Source: Nitrospirota bacterium | GTDB lineage: Bacteria; Nitrospirota; Nitrospiria; Nitrospirales; UBA8639 | Length of the DNA stretch: 9,727 nucleotides | Assembly: GCA_020355985.1 (NCBI GenBank) | Contig: CP070628.1 | Span: forward strand, 987,425-997,151 | Direction of reading: 5' to 3' | Shown here: one piece after another, positions 1 to 6,319 of the stretch | Numbering within the stretch: the first letter of the stretch is position 1 | Layout of the letters: the number at the start of each line of letters is the position of its first letter | Position numbers and translations under genes: made by a program | Notes under the pieces: model-generated | Database searches by the model: none | What the model was told of the DNA's origin: nothing | What the model saw: the letters and a program-made list of their open reading frames with translations, nothing else

Positions 1-771
1 GGTGTCACATTAAGCAGGGTTGAGGAAAGGCAAGAGAACGATCCTCAGAAATCTGAGGTTGGGCATAACAACGTCAAGGATACCGAGCCAACCAAATTTT
101 CATGTTCTTTAAGAAAAATGGCGGGTAAACAGAATGTAGTTGCCAAGATTGAGCCCAGGCAATGAGATGTACTTTTAAGGACTTTAAGACTTGAACAGAA
201 CCGGTCACGGGTATGCGATCTTGGGTGAAAATTTTTTGAGGGAGTTTTCTTTATCTGTTGAGAGAAATGCTAGGTTGGGAGCGCTTTGAACTCGAAATAA
301 GTCCCAGTTAGGGGCACTCATTTCCCTGGCCCATGTAGCAAAAATACCCACTTTCACAATAGCAGGGCATTGATTAAACCCCGAAAAACTTATTTTCTTA
401 GTGTTTTTGTCCATCTAGCTTCCTCAGAAAGGAACGAATGTAGGAGAAATGGATTTCTTCTCTAACTAATAATTTAAGGAAATTCGAAAGGACTTTGTTC
501 CTAAGGAATACCCAATCTTGATTTGTGACTGAAACAGCCGTTGCCTTTTGGAAATATCCGTTAAGGAGGGAAAAAACACCTCATCGCTGTGCCTCAAAGC
601 AAATTTCGTGTATTTTGGTTCTCCATAACGTCAGGAAAACCAGACGGCTGCAAACAAGCCAGGTGTAATGCCACAACCTATTCACAATCTCTCCTACCCC
701 TGAGAGTTCTGAAACGGCCTATTCAGTGGTGCAAAGCCTATCCCATTTCCTACTTAAATCTCTGCATTTCA
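1..771. other. Upstream region with no convincing gene
   Basis: No open frame here shows a recognisable family, and the frames present are short. A 69-codon minus-strand frame (205-414) and an 86-codon plus frame (589-849) exist but look like chance; reasons are given under rejected items. Small structures visible are a 7-bp inverted repeat at 43-58, an 11-base palindrome with one central base at 498-508 (TTCCTAAGGAA), and a strong purine tract AAGGAGGG at 563-570 with no start codon at a workable distance. I see no tRNA, no terminator with a T-run and no repeat array. The region may hold activator sites for the sigma-54-type promoter that follows, a decayed gene, or a small RNA; the sequence does not decide. 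Confidence 0.6.
43..58. repeat. Short inverted repeat (7-bp arms, 2-base loop)
   Basis: CCTCAGA at 43-49 is followed by AA and then TCTGAGG at 52-58, a perfect 7-bp dyad. No T-run follows, so it is not a standard intrinsic terminator on the plus strand. It could be a protein-binding site or the end structure of whatever lies to the left of the window. It could also be chance. Confidence 0.3.
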
Positions 772-787
772 TGGCATGGTTGTTGCG
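772..787 (+). promoter_or_regulatory. Candidate sigma-54 (RpoN) -24/-12 promoter
   Basis: TGGCAT-GGTTG-TTGC matches the sigma-54 consensus TGGCAC-N5-TTGC at nine of ten fixed positions. The invariant GG (773-774) and GC (785-786) are separated by exactly ten bases. Transcription would start near 798, giving a leader of about 60 bases before the ATG at 858. It is the only site found upstream of a twelve-gene-long run in which later genes overlap or nearly touch, so it is well placed to drive the whole operon. Group 4 hydrogenases of the formate hydrogenlyase type in enterobacteria are known to use sigma-54 with the activator FhlA; by analogy an enhancer-binding protein would be needed here. 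No activator gene and no clear activator site is visible. Confidence 0.6.
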
Positions 788-847
788 GTTTTAGACCCAG
801 GGTATATGGTAAAAATAAGATAAAATGGAATGCCTTTTTAGGTTTTT

Positions 848-855
848 GAGAGGGG
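848..855 (+). promoter_or_regulatory. Ribosome binding site that decides the first start
   Basis: GAGAGGGG lies just before the ATG at 858. The in-frame ATG at 825 has no purine-rich site before it and would add eleven residues not expected for the family. This favours 858 as the true start of the first gene. Confidence 0.55.
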
Positions 856-857
856 CT

Positions 858-1879
858 ATGCAATTCATATCTTCCGACAATCTTTTTTCTTGGCTCGATG
901 GATTGAAGACGGATTATGAGGTGTATGTCCCTTTTAAAAAGGGTCCATTTCGTTTCTACCAACGATACACATCTCCTTCCCCAGATATCGTAATCGGGGA
1001 GGTTAGAGCCACTGAGCCGCTCAAGGGGTTTTTTACCCCCGTTAAAGAAAAAGTCGCTGAACTTTTTAACCCCGAGCCCATCAAAAAAAACCAAAAACCA
1101 ATGGCCATTGTCGGAGTGAAGGCCTGTGATCTCAAAGGATTTCTTGTACAAGATCAAGTCTTTTGCAAGGGTTGCCAAAATCCATTTTATGACCGGGCCC
1201 GCGAGGATAATATAATAATCTCCGCCGATTGCACCCAGGTCATCGATACCTGTTTCTGCCTTTCCCTTGACGTGAAGCCCTACCCCGAAAGTCATTTTGA
1301 TATCAATCTTTCCGAAGTGACAGGCGGCTTTATTGTTGAGGTGGGCTCCCCCAAGGGTCAGCAGGTCTTCGATAACCACAAGGCACTGTTTCAAGATGTG
1401 GAACCCACGCACGTCAGCCAGAGGAAGGAAGGCCGGAAACAGGTGGTTGGCGAGGTCGAACGCAACATCGCCAAGCATGGAGTCCCCCATCAGGATGAAT
1501 ATCAGGGGATGATTGAGCGAAACTACGATTCAACAATCTGGGAGGACGAGGCCAAGACCTGCACTGAATGTGGTGCCTGTACGACGATTTGTCCGACCTG
1601 TCATTGTTTTACGTTGGTTGATCAGAAGGAGGGAGGCCAGTTCGCTCGTTACCGGCAGTGGGATTCGTGCATGCTGAAGGATTATGCCCGGGTCGCCGGT
1701 GGAGGCAACCCCGGCCGCAATTATGGATGAGATTACGGAATCGGTTTGAAAAGAAATTTGACTTTTTCCCACAGGTCGCCGGTCTCAATGCTTGCACCGG
1801 ATGCGGGCGTTGTATTACGGCTTGCCCCGCAAACATTGATATCCGACGGGTCTTGAAAAGGCTGGTTCACAATGAGTAA
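858..1879 (+). CDS. Sulfhydrogenase beta-subunit-like iron-sulfur protein, interrupted by a -1 frameshift
   Basis: This is an electron-transfer subunit of the HydB (sulfhydrogenase beta) / AsrA family. Such proteins link a flavin reductase partner to a catalytic enzyme in the cytoplasm. Read from ATG 858, the first frame runs to a TGA at 1728-1730; the family sequence continues in the -1 frame to the TAA at 1877-1879. Joining the frames at the C run 1709-1712 gives about 340 residues, near the usual family length. Visible motifs are GVKACD (residues 86-91), a Y-x-x-R-x-R-E-like stretch near 111-116, ADC near 123-125, a first [4Fe-4S] set C235, C238, C241, C245 followed by PTCHC, and a second set C313, C316, C319, C323 in the shifted frame. 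The frame change falls in GGGNP, where the restored frame reads RPQLWMRLRNRF. As written, the first product lacks the second cluster. A deletion of one C, a sequencing error, or recoding could explain it. The last eight bases overlap the next gene. Confidence 0.85.
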
Positions 1880-2696
1880 CGGGCACAACCCCTATAATCC
1901 GGTTAAAACAGAGGTTATCGACACGATTGTTGAAACCCCGAAGATCAAAACCCTGAAGCTAAAGCCTCAAGAGCCCATCGCCTTTGCAGCGGGTCAATTT
2001 GTTGAATTAACAATCCCTGGAGTTGGTGAGGCTCCGTTTACGCCCTCCTCACGGCCATCGGTCAACGATATGCTGTATTTAACCATTATGAAGGTGGGAG
2101 CGGTCACAGAGGCAGTCCATTGCTTGGAAAAAGGAGATACGGTTGGACTGAGAGGGCCGTTGGGAACCGGCTACCCGATCGAGTTATTTAAGGACAAAGA
2201 AATTCTGGTCGTTGGCGGCGGGTGTGGTTTTGCTCCGTTACGAAGTCTGATGTATACCCTATTTGAGAGATCCGGAGAATTTAAAAAATTGCTCTTTCGC
2301 GGTGGATGCAAAACAGCCAAGGATCTGCTCTATAAACAGGAACTTGAGCAGTGGAGAGAGCGGCAGGACTTGGATATTCGGCTGACGGTGGATGTGGGTG
2401 ATCCCTCTTGGAAGGGGCACGTGGGTGTGGTGACAGGTATCTTAGATCCTATTGATATGGATTGTCAGAATGGGATCGCGATCGTCTGCGGTCCGGCCAT
2501 GATGATGAAATTCGCAACCACGAAATTGTCAGAGATGGGTTTTCAAGACGGTAATATCTATCTCTCCATGGAAAGAAACATGTCATGCGCGATTGGTAAA
2601 TGCGGCCATTGTCGGATTGGACTCTACTATGCTTGTCACGATGGACCGGTGTTGTCCTATGACAAGATCAAGCCTTTCCGGGATGTTTGGGCTTAA
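1872..2696 (+). CDS. Sulfhydrogenase gamma-subunit-like FAD/NAD(P)H reductase with [2Fe-2S] site
   Basis: A 274-residue flavoprotein of the HydG (sulfhydrogenase gamma) / AsrB / dihydroorotate dehydrogenase electron-transfer family. It would exchange electrons between NAD(P)H and iron-sulfur partners through FAD. Residues 10-105 form a ferredoxin-reductase-like FAD barrel (GQFVELTIPG at 41-50; LRGPLGTGYP at 93-102). A nucleotide-binding domain follows with VVGGGCGFAPLRS (113-125) and CGPAMMM (206-212). The C-terminus carries MERNMSCAIGKCGHC with cysteines 239, 244, 247 and 255 as [2Fe-2S] ligands, then the family's DGPV. The start ATG overlaps the end of the preceding gene by eight bases (ATGAGTAA), implying translational coupling and 1:1 assembly with that protein. 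A purine tract GAAAAGG at 1855-1861 may serve as ribosome binding site. The family assignment is firm. Choice between NADH and NADPH cannot be made here, and the link to the hydrogenase rests on operon position. Confidence 0.92.
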   Translation: MSNGHNPYNPVKTEVIDTIVETPKIKTLKLKPQEPIAFAAGQFVELTIPGVGEAPFTPSSRPSVNDMLYLTIMKVGAVTEAVHCLEKGDTVGLRGPLGTGYPIELFKDKEILVVGGGCGFAPLRSLMYTLFERSGEFKKLLFRGGCKTAKDLLYKQELEQWRERQDLDIRLTVDVGDPSWKGHVGVVTGILDPIDMDCQNGIAIVCGPAMMMKFATTKLSEMGFQDGNIYLSMERNMSCAIGKCGHCRIGLYYACHDGPVLSYDKIKPFRDVWA

Positions 2697-2720
2697 CGTT
2701 CCGTCCTTTTCATGTTCAAC

Positions 2721-2725
2721 AAGGA
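2721..2725 (+). promoter_or_regulatory. Ribosome binding site that favours the ATG at 2733
   Basis: AAGGA sits seven bases before the ATG at 2733. The in-frame ATG at 2712 has only pyrimidine-rich sequence before it, and its seven extra residues are not part of the ferredoxin fold. Confidence 0.5.
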
Positions 2726-2732
2726 ACTCAAG

Positions 2733-3290
2733 ATGAGAACGAGTGCTGAGCAGATGCATCATGGGCAACTTAATCCAGTGCCAACAATCAGGAGTGATGA
2801 GCGGTTATTCATCGACCTTGATATCTGTTCAACCCATCAATGTTCAGACTGTCCTGTTCAATGTAGTTATTATGACCTTTCCAAAAATAATGGGATTCAC
2901 TCTGTGGCCGAGCTAGCCACCTATGCTCTGGTCTGCAGACGTTGTGAAGACCCTCATTGTGTGAAGGCCTGTCCTGTCAATGCTTTGGAACAGCAAAAGG
3001 AGCAAGGCTCTATGCTGATTCGACACAATATGCTGTGCATAAGCTGTCAATCATGTTCGCATGCTTGCCCCTACGGCACTATCTATCCGGAACATGTCCC
3101 TTTATTAATTCATAATTGCGACTTTTGCCTTGATCGACGGAGTGAGAATGATGAGCCACTTTGCGTCAAGACCTGTCCAAATGGGGCTCTACGATTGAAG
3201 CCAGGTGATAGTGAACTGGATGAAAATACCTTTTTGGTTGGTGATCATCTCATTGTCCATTCAACCCATTGGAAACGGGAGAAGGCGTGA
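2733..3290 (+). CDS. Four-cluster [4Fe-4S] ferredoxin-like electron transfer subunit (HycB/HydN/CooF type)
   Basis: A 185-residue soluble protein with sixteen cysteines in four sets, the pattern of HycB, HyfA, HydN, CooF and DmsB. The sets are C32-C37-C40-C44, C68-C71-C76-C80, C102-C105-C108-C112 and C129-C132-C144-C148, each ending in the usual C or CP. Such proteins wire an electron donor to a group 4 hydrogenase or a molybdoenzyme. Here the neighbours are a flavin reductase pair upstream and the hydrogenase core downstream, so it probably connects the two. The first set has four residues between its first two cysteines, as is common in this family. I chose ATG 2733 on its ribosome binding site; ATG 2712 would give 192 residues. 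The stop is directly followed by the start of the next gene. Family assignment is firm; the exact partner is inferred. Confidence 0.92.
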   Translation: MRTSAEQMHHGQLNPVPTIRSDERLFIDLDICSTHQCSDCPVQCSYYDLSKNNGIHSVAELATYALVCRRCEDPHCVKACPVNALEQQKEQGSMLIRHNMLCISCQSCSHACPYGTIYPEHVPLLIHNCDFCLDRRSENDEPLCVKTCPNGALRLKPGDSELDENTFLVGDHLIVHSTHWKREKA

Positions 3291-4214
3291 TTGATATACC
3301 TCCTTTATCTCTTCATCTTCGGATTTTTTTTCAGCGGCATTGTTGGGCTGTTCGCGAGTTGGATTGATAGGAAGCTCACCGCCCGAGTCCAATATCGAGT
3401 CGGCCCGCCGCTCTTACAGCCCTTGAATGATCTCCTGAAACTCTTGGGCAAAGAGACGCTGATTCCCTTCGGAGCCGCGCAATACACGTTCCTTGCTGCC
3501 CCCCTGATTGGTTTGGTCAGCGTCATGGTCGTCTCGACGATCTTATGGGTCAATACTATGAATCCTCAGCAAACGTTTGTTGGGGATTTGATCGTCCTCG
3601 TCTATCTCTTGTTGGTACCCTCGCTCTCTGTCATCATCGGTGGCTTCGCTTCGGGAAATCCCCTGGCCAGTTTAGGGGCCTCGAGAGAGATGAAATTGAT
3701 CCTAAGCTATGAACTCCCCTTTATCTTGGCCATACTTGTTCCGGTGATACATGCAGATCTTTCGATCCGACTGGGAGATATCATGACGACCCAGGCTCAG
3801 AATGGCATTATCGCCTTCAGCTTGTCGGGAGGGTTGGCTCTGGTCGTTGCGGTGTTATGTATGCAGGCCAAACTGGCATTAGTTCCGTTTGATATGCCCG
3901 AAGCCGAAACCGAAATCGCTCATGGTGTGTTGATTGAATATTCGGGCACACTCCTGGCTGTGTATCGGCTGACGAAACACATGCTCTTATTTGCCCTGCC
4001 GTTTTTTATCATCATGCTGTATTTGGGTGGTGTAAGGGGAAATGGTCTCCACATTTTGTATGGAACATTGGAGTATGTGGGATTGGTGGCATTGGTCAGC
4101 GTCATTCGCAATACCAATCCCCGGTTGAGGATGGATCAGGTGTTGAGGTTTTTCTGGGGACCGATGACCATCCTGGCGATTATCGCCGTACTGTTAGCCT
4201 TGGGGAGTTATTAA
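3291..4214 (+). CDS. NuoH-like membrane anchor of group 4 [NiFe] hydrogenase (HycD/EchB/MbhM type)
   Basis: A 307-residue integral membrane protein related to NuoH of complex I. It anchors the hydrogenase core in the membrane and forms the contact through which redox chemistry drives ion movement. Diagnostic segments are DRKLTARVQYRVGPP (26-40), GASREMKLILSYELP (129-143), the acidic loop PFDMPEAETEIAHG (199-212), and NPRLRMDQVLRFFW (276-289). Roughly eight hydrophobic segments are visible, in line with the family. The start is a TTG placed right after the previous stop, preceded by a good ribosome binding site (GGGAGAAGG, 3277-3285); no other start codon gives the full first membrane helix. 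It lies two positions ahead of the small subunit gene, a normal order for these operons. Charged residues of the loop are intact, which supports a coupling role. Assignment is firm. Confidence 0.95.
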   Translation: MIYLLYLFIFGFFFSGIVGLFASWIDRKLTARVQYRVGPPLLQPLNDLLKLLGKETLIPFGAAQYTFLAAPLIGLVSVMVVSTILWVNTMNPQQTFVGDLIVLVYLLLVPSLSVIIGGFASGNPLASLGASREMKLILSYELPFILAILVPVIHADLSIRLGDIMTTQAQNGIIAFSLSGGLALVVAVLCMQAKLALVPFDMPEAETEIAHGVLIEYSGTLLAVYRLTKHMLLFALPFFIIMLYLGGVRGNGLHILYGTLEYVGLVALVSVIRNTNPRLRMDQVLRFFWGPMTILAIIAVLLALGSY

Positions 4215-4215
4215 C

Positions 4216-4656
4216 ATGGGAATCTTGGATGATGCCTTTCTCAAATCACTATGGGTCTTTCATTTAGCGACAGGCAGTTGTAATAACTGTGACATTGAGA
4301 TTTTGGATTGTCTGACACCACGCCATGATATTGAACGCTTTGGGATGTTGCTCACCGGAAGTATCAAACATGCTGACGTCCTGTTAGTGACGGGAGCGGT
4401 GAATCGGCAATGTATTCCTCGAATAAAACGGATCTATGAACAGATGCCTCAACCGCGTCTAGTAGTGGCCATAGGGGAATGCGCGCTCTCGCGCGGCGTA
4501 TTCATTCATAGTTATAACTGTCCATTGCCTTTGGATCACGTGATCCCCGTAGATGTATATATCCCGGGATGTCCCCCTAGACCGGAGGCCATCATTGCCG
4601 GTCTTATAAAATTAATCGCACAGCGGAAAGCTCAAACCGGTCAGGCAAAGGCGTAA
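4216..4656 (+). CDS. [NiFe] hydrogenase small subunit, group 4 (NuoB-like; HycG/EchC/MbhJ type)
   Basis: A 146-residue NuoB-family protein that carries the single [4Fe-4S] cluster next to the NiFe site. Ligands are C22 and C25 in GSCNNCDIE, C89 in GECALSRG, and C119 in IPGCPPRPE. It is short like EchC and MbhJ, lacks the medial and distal cluster domain of uptake hydrogenases, and has no twin-arginine signal, so it faces the cytoplasm. The ATG lies one base after the previous stop with GGGGAG (4202-4207) eight bases upstream. It is followed after nine bases by the NuoC-like gene. A NuoB of true complex I would have two adjacent cysteines where CNNC stands, so this is the hydrogenase form. Assignment is firm. 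Confidence 0.94.
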   Translation: MGILDDAFLKSLWVFHLATGSCNNCDIEILDCLTPRHDIERFGMLLTGSIKHADVLLVTGAVNRQCIPRIKRIYEQMPQPRLVVAIGECALSRGVFIHSYNCPLPLDHVIPVDVYIPGCPPRPEAIIAGLIKLIAQRKAQTGQAKA

Positions 4657-4665
4657 AGAGAAAAT

Positions 4666-5139
4666 ATGACTCGCCAAGAGTTATTGCAAACGTTAAGAGA
4701 ACGATTCCCTGATGAGATTCTGGGTGTTTTTGAAAAATCACCGAAGCGGGTCTACATCCAGATTCAGCCCGAGGCGATTGTCAGCCTTGCGCAATATCTG
4801 TTTAAAGAAATGAGGGCGAGATTCAATATTGCCTCTGGCGTTGATGGTCGAAACCAGATGGAGATCCTTTACCATTTTACCGTGGAGGAAATGAATCTCG
4901 TAATCTCGCTGAGGGTGATTTTACCGAAGACAAAGTTGGAAGTCGCTTCCTTGACGTCCGTCTTTACCGCCGCTCAATGGATTGAACGTGAAATTTACGA
5001 GTTGTTGGGTATCAACTTTGTCGGTCATCCGAAATTAAAGCGGTTGCTACTTCCTGAGGACTGGCCCGAAGGCGTGCATCCCCTGCGCAAGGATTATCAA
5101 GAGTGGGATCCAACTGCGATCAGAGATAGGGGGGTATAG
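4666..5139 (+). CDS. NuoC-like subunit of group 4 hydrogenase (30 kDa complex I family; EchD/MbhK-like position)
   Basis: A 157-residue protein of the complex I 30 kDa subunit family. These proteins have no cofactor and brace the large and small subunits of the peripheral arm. The family signature is clear in residues 105-143: [18 protein letters not shown] followed by [20 protein letters not shown]. The N-terminal half is more variable. In formate hydrogenlyase this part is fused to the large subunit (HycE); here it is separate, as in Ech and MBH enzymes. Its TAG stop shares the G with the GTG start of the large subunit gene, so the two are translationally coupled. The site before its ATG is weak (AAAGAGAA), consistent with coupling to the gene before it. 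Confidence 0.93.
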   Translation: MTRQELLQTLRERFPDEILGVFEKSPKRVYIQIQPEAIVSLAQYLFKEMRARFNIASGVDGRNQMEILYHFTVEEMNLVISLRVILPKTKLEVASLTSVFTAAQWIEREIYELLGINFVGHPKLKRLLLPEDWPEGVHPLRKDYQEWDPTAIRDRGV

Positions 5140-6317
5140 TGCCAAGGACCATCGTTCCCATAGGGCCGTATCATCCGTTACAGGAAGAGCCGGAATTCTT
5201 TATCCTGACTGTGGAAGGAGAGATGGTGGTGGATATCGATTTGCAGATCGGATACAACCATCGTGGCATCGAGAAACTTTCTGAACGAAAAGCCTACGAT
5301 CAGGTGACCTTTGTGGTGGAGCGGATCTGTGGGATCTGCTCGACAAGTCATCCCTTTGCCTATACCCAATCCGTTGAAGATCTCATCTCGGTTGAGGCTC
5401 CGCCTAGGGCCCAGTTTATCCGGACCATCATCGCCGAGGGTGAACGGCTTCATTCTCATCTCTTGTGGCTTGGCTTGGCGGGGCACTTTTTAGGCTATAA
5501 CACCGTCTTTATGTGGGCCTGGAAACTTAGAGAGGAAATCCTCGATGTCATGGAGATCTTATCTGGCAACCGTAATAATTATGCCATGTTTAAGGTTGGT
5601 GGGGTGTGGCGAGATATTCAGGCACACGATATACCTCCAGTTTTAAAAAAGATCGAATCGATAATTCCCACTCTAGAAAAATTAAAGAAGGCCGTTATTG
5701 ATGACCCCGTTCTGCATGCCCGTACTAGGGGTATTGGCATTCTGTCCAAGGAAGCGGCCATCGATTATTGTGCCGTGGGCCCAACGGCCAGGGCCTCGGG
5801 AGTCGACCGGGATATCAGAAAGAATTGTCCCTACGGGGCGTACGATCAAATCGACTGGGATATGATTGTGACTCAAAATGGTGATGTCTTTGATAAGGTC
5901 GTGGTTAGGATCAATGAGATGTTTGAGTCGATCAAGATCATCCAACAATGTTTGTCTCAGCTACCCCAAGGACCAATCGATTGTGTGGTTAAAGATATTC
6001 CGCCTGGAGAGGGGATCGGCCACATCGAGGCTCCCCGCGGAGAATGTTTTCATTATGTGCGTAGCGACGGAACGAATCGACCGGTTCGGCATAAGATCAG
6101 GGCCCCTACTTTTATGAACCTGCCCACCTACAAGGAAACTGTGGTGGGAGGCACGATATCTGATGCTGCTATCGTCTTGGCGGCGATTGACCCTTGTTAT
6201 TGTTGTACGGAAAGGATGGCTGTTCGTAACACCAAAGGCCAAACACTGTGGTCCGGCGAAGATTTAATTAGGCTCTCTCAAGAGAAAACCGCGCAGATTA
6301 AAACGCAAATGGGATAA
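5139..6317 (+). CDS. Group 4 [NiFe] hydrogenase large (catalytic) subunit, NuoD-like (HycE/EchE/MbhL type)
   Basis: The 392-residue catalytic subunit that interconverts H2 with protons and electrons at a NiFe(CN)2CO centre. Both nickel motifs are complete: RICGICSTSH (C64, C67, H71) near the N-terminus and DPCYCCTER (C353, C356) near the C-terminus. This separates it from NuoD, MbxL and MbsL-type relatives, which have lost the cysteines. The HRGIEK motif (41-46) is also present. A further cysteine, C355, lies between the two C-terminal ligands. After R359 there are 33 residues starting MAVRN, a length and position that fit a tail removed by a HycI-type endopeptidase after nickel insertion; no such protease gene is in the window. 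The start is GTG 5139, sharing one base with the previous stop, with AGGGGGG at 5128-5134. No signal peptide. Assignment is firm; the subgroup (4b, 4d, 4g or other) needs a tree. Confidence 0.96.
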   Translation: MPRTIVPIGPYHPLQEEPEFFILTVEGEMVVDIDLQIGYNHRGIEKLSERKAYDQVTFVVERICGICSTSHPFAYTQSVEDLISVEAPPRAQFIRTIIAEGERLHSHLLWLGLAGHFLGYNTVFMWAWKLREEILDVMEILSGNRNNYAMFKVGGVWRDIQAHDIPPVLKKIESIIPTLEKLKKAVIDDPVLHARTRGIGILSKEAAIDYCAVGPTARASGVDRDIRKNCPYGAYDQIDWDMIVTQNGDVFDKVVVRINEMFESIKIIQQCLSQLPQGPIDCVVKDIPPGEGIGHIEAPRGECFHYVRSDGTNRPVRHKIRAPTFMNLPTYKETVVGGTISDAAIVLAAIDPCYCCTERMAVRNTKGQTLWSGEDLIRLSQEKTAQIKTQMG

Positions 6318-6319
6318 AC

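Noticed and set aside
118..165. Fifteen-codon frame starting ATGGCGGGTAAA
   Set aside because: Too short to judge, with only a weak A-rich sequence before it; no following gene that it could regulate as a leader peptide.
205..414. Minus-strand frame of 69 codons with a fair ribosome-site-like GAGGAA before its ATG
   Set aside because: The protein shows no family likeness, no domain and no helix or signal pattern I know, and it stands alone. The ribosome site is its only support, so I would not call it without conservation data.
780..808. Sigma-70-like pair TTGTTG (780-785) and TATATG (803-808) with a 17-base spacer
   Set aside because: Only three and four of six bases match, and it overlaps the much better sigma-54-type site.
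589..849. Plus-strand frame of 86 codons from GTG
   Set aside because: Composition is unlike a real protein (many Cys, Trp and Tyr in no pattern), the purine tract is too far from the start, and the frame runs across the sigma-54-type promoter and leader.
750..1490. Minus-strand frame of 246 codons
   Set aside because: It is the antisense shadow of the sulfhydrogenase-beta-like gene, whose plus-strand frame has clear cysteine motifs; the antisense protein has none.
1691..1783. Ten-base direct repeat GGTCGCCGGT at 1691 and 1774
   Set aside because: Both copies lie in coding sequence for Val-Ala-Gly in their respective frames and are probably coincidence; no duplication of flanking sequence is seen.
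3291..6317. Reading the core as part of respiratory complex I
   Set aside because: The large subunit keeps all four nickel cysteines and the small subunit has CxxC in place of the paired cysteines of NuoB, so it is a hydrogenase.
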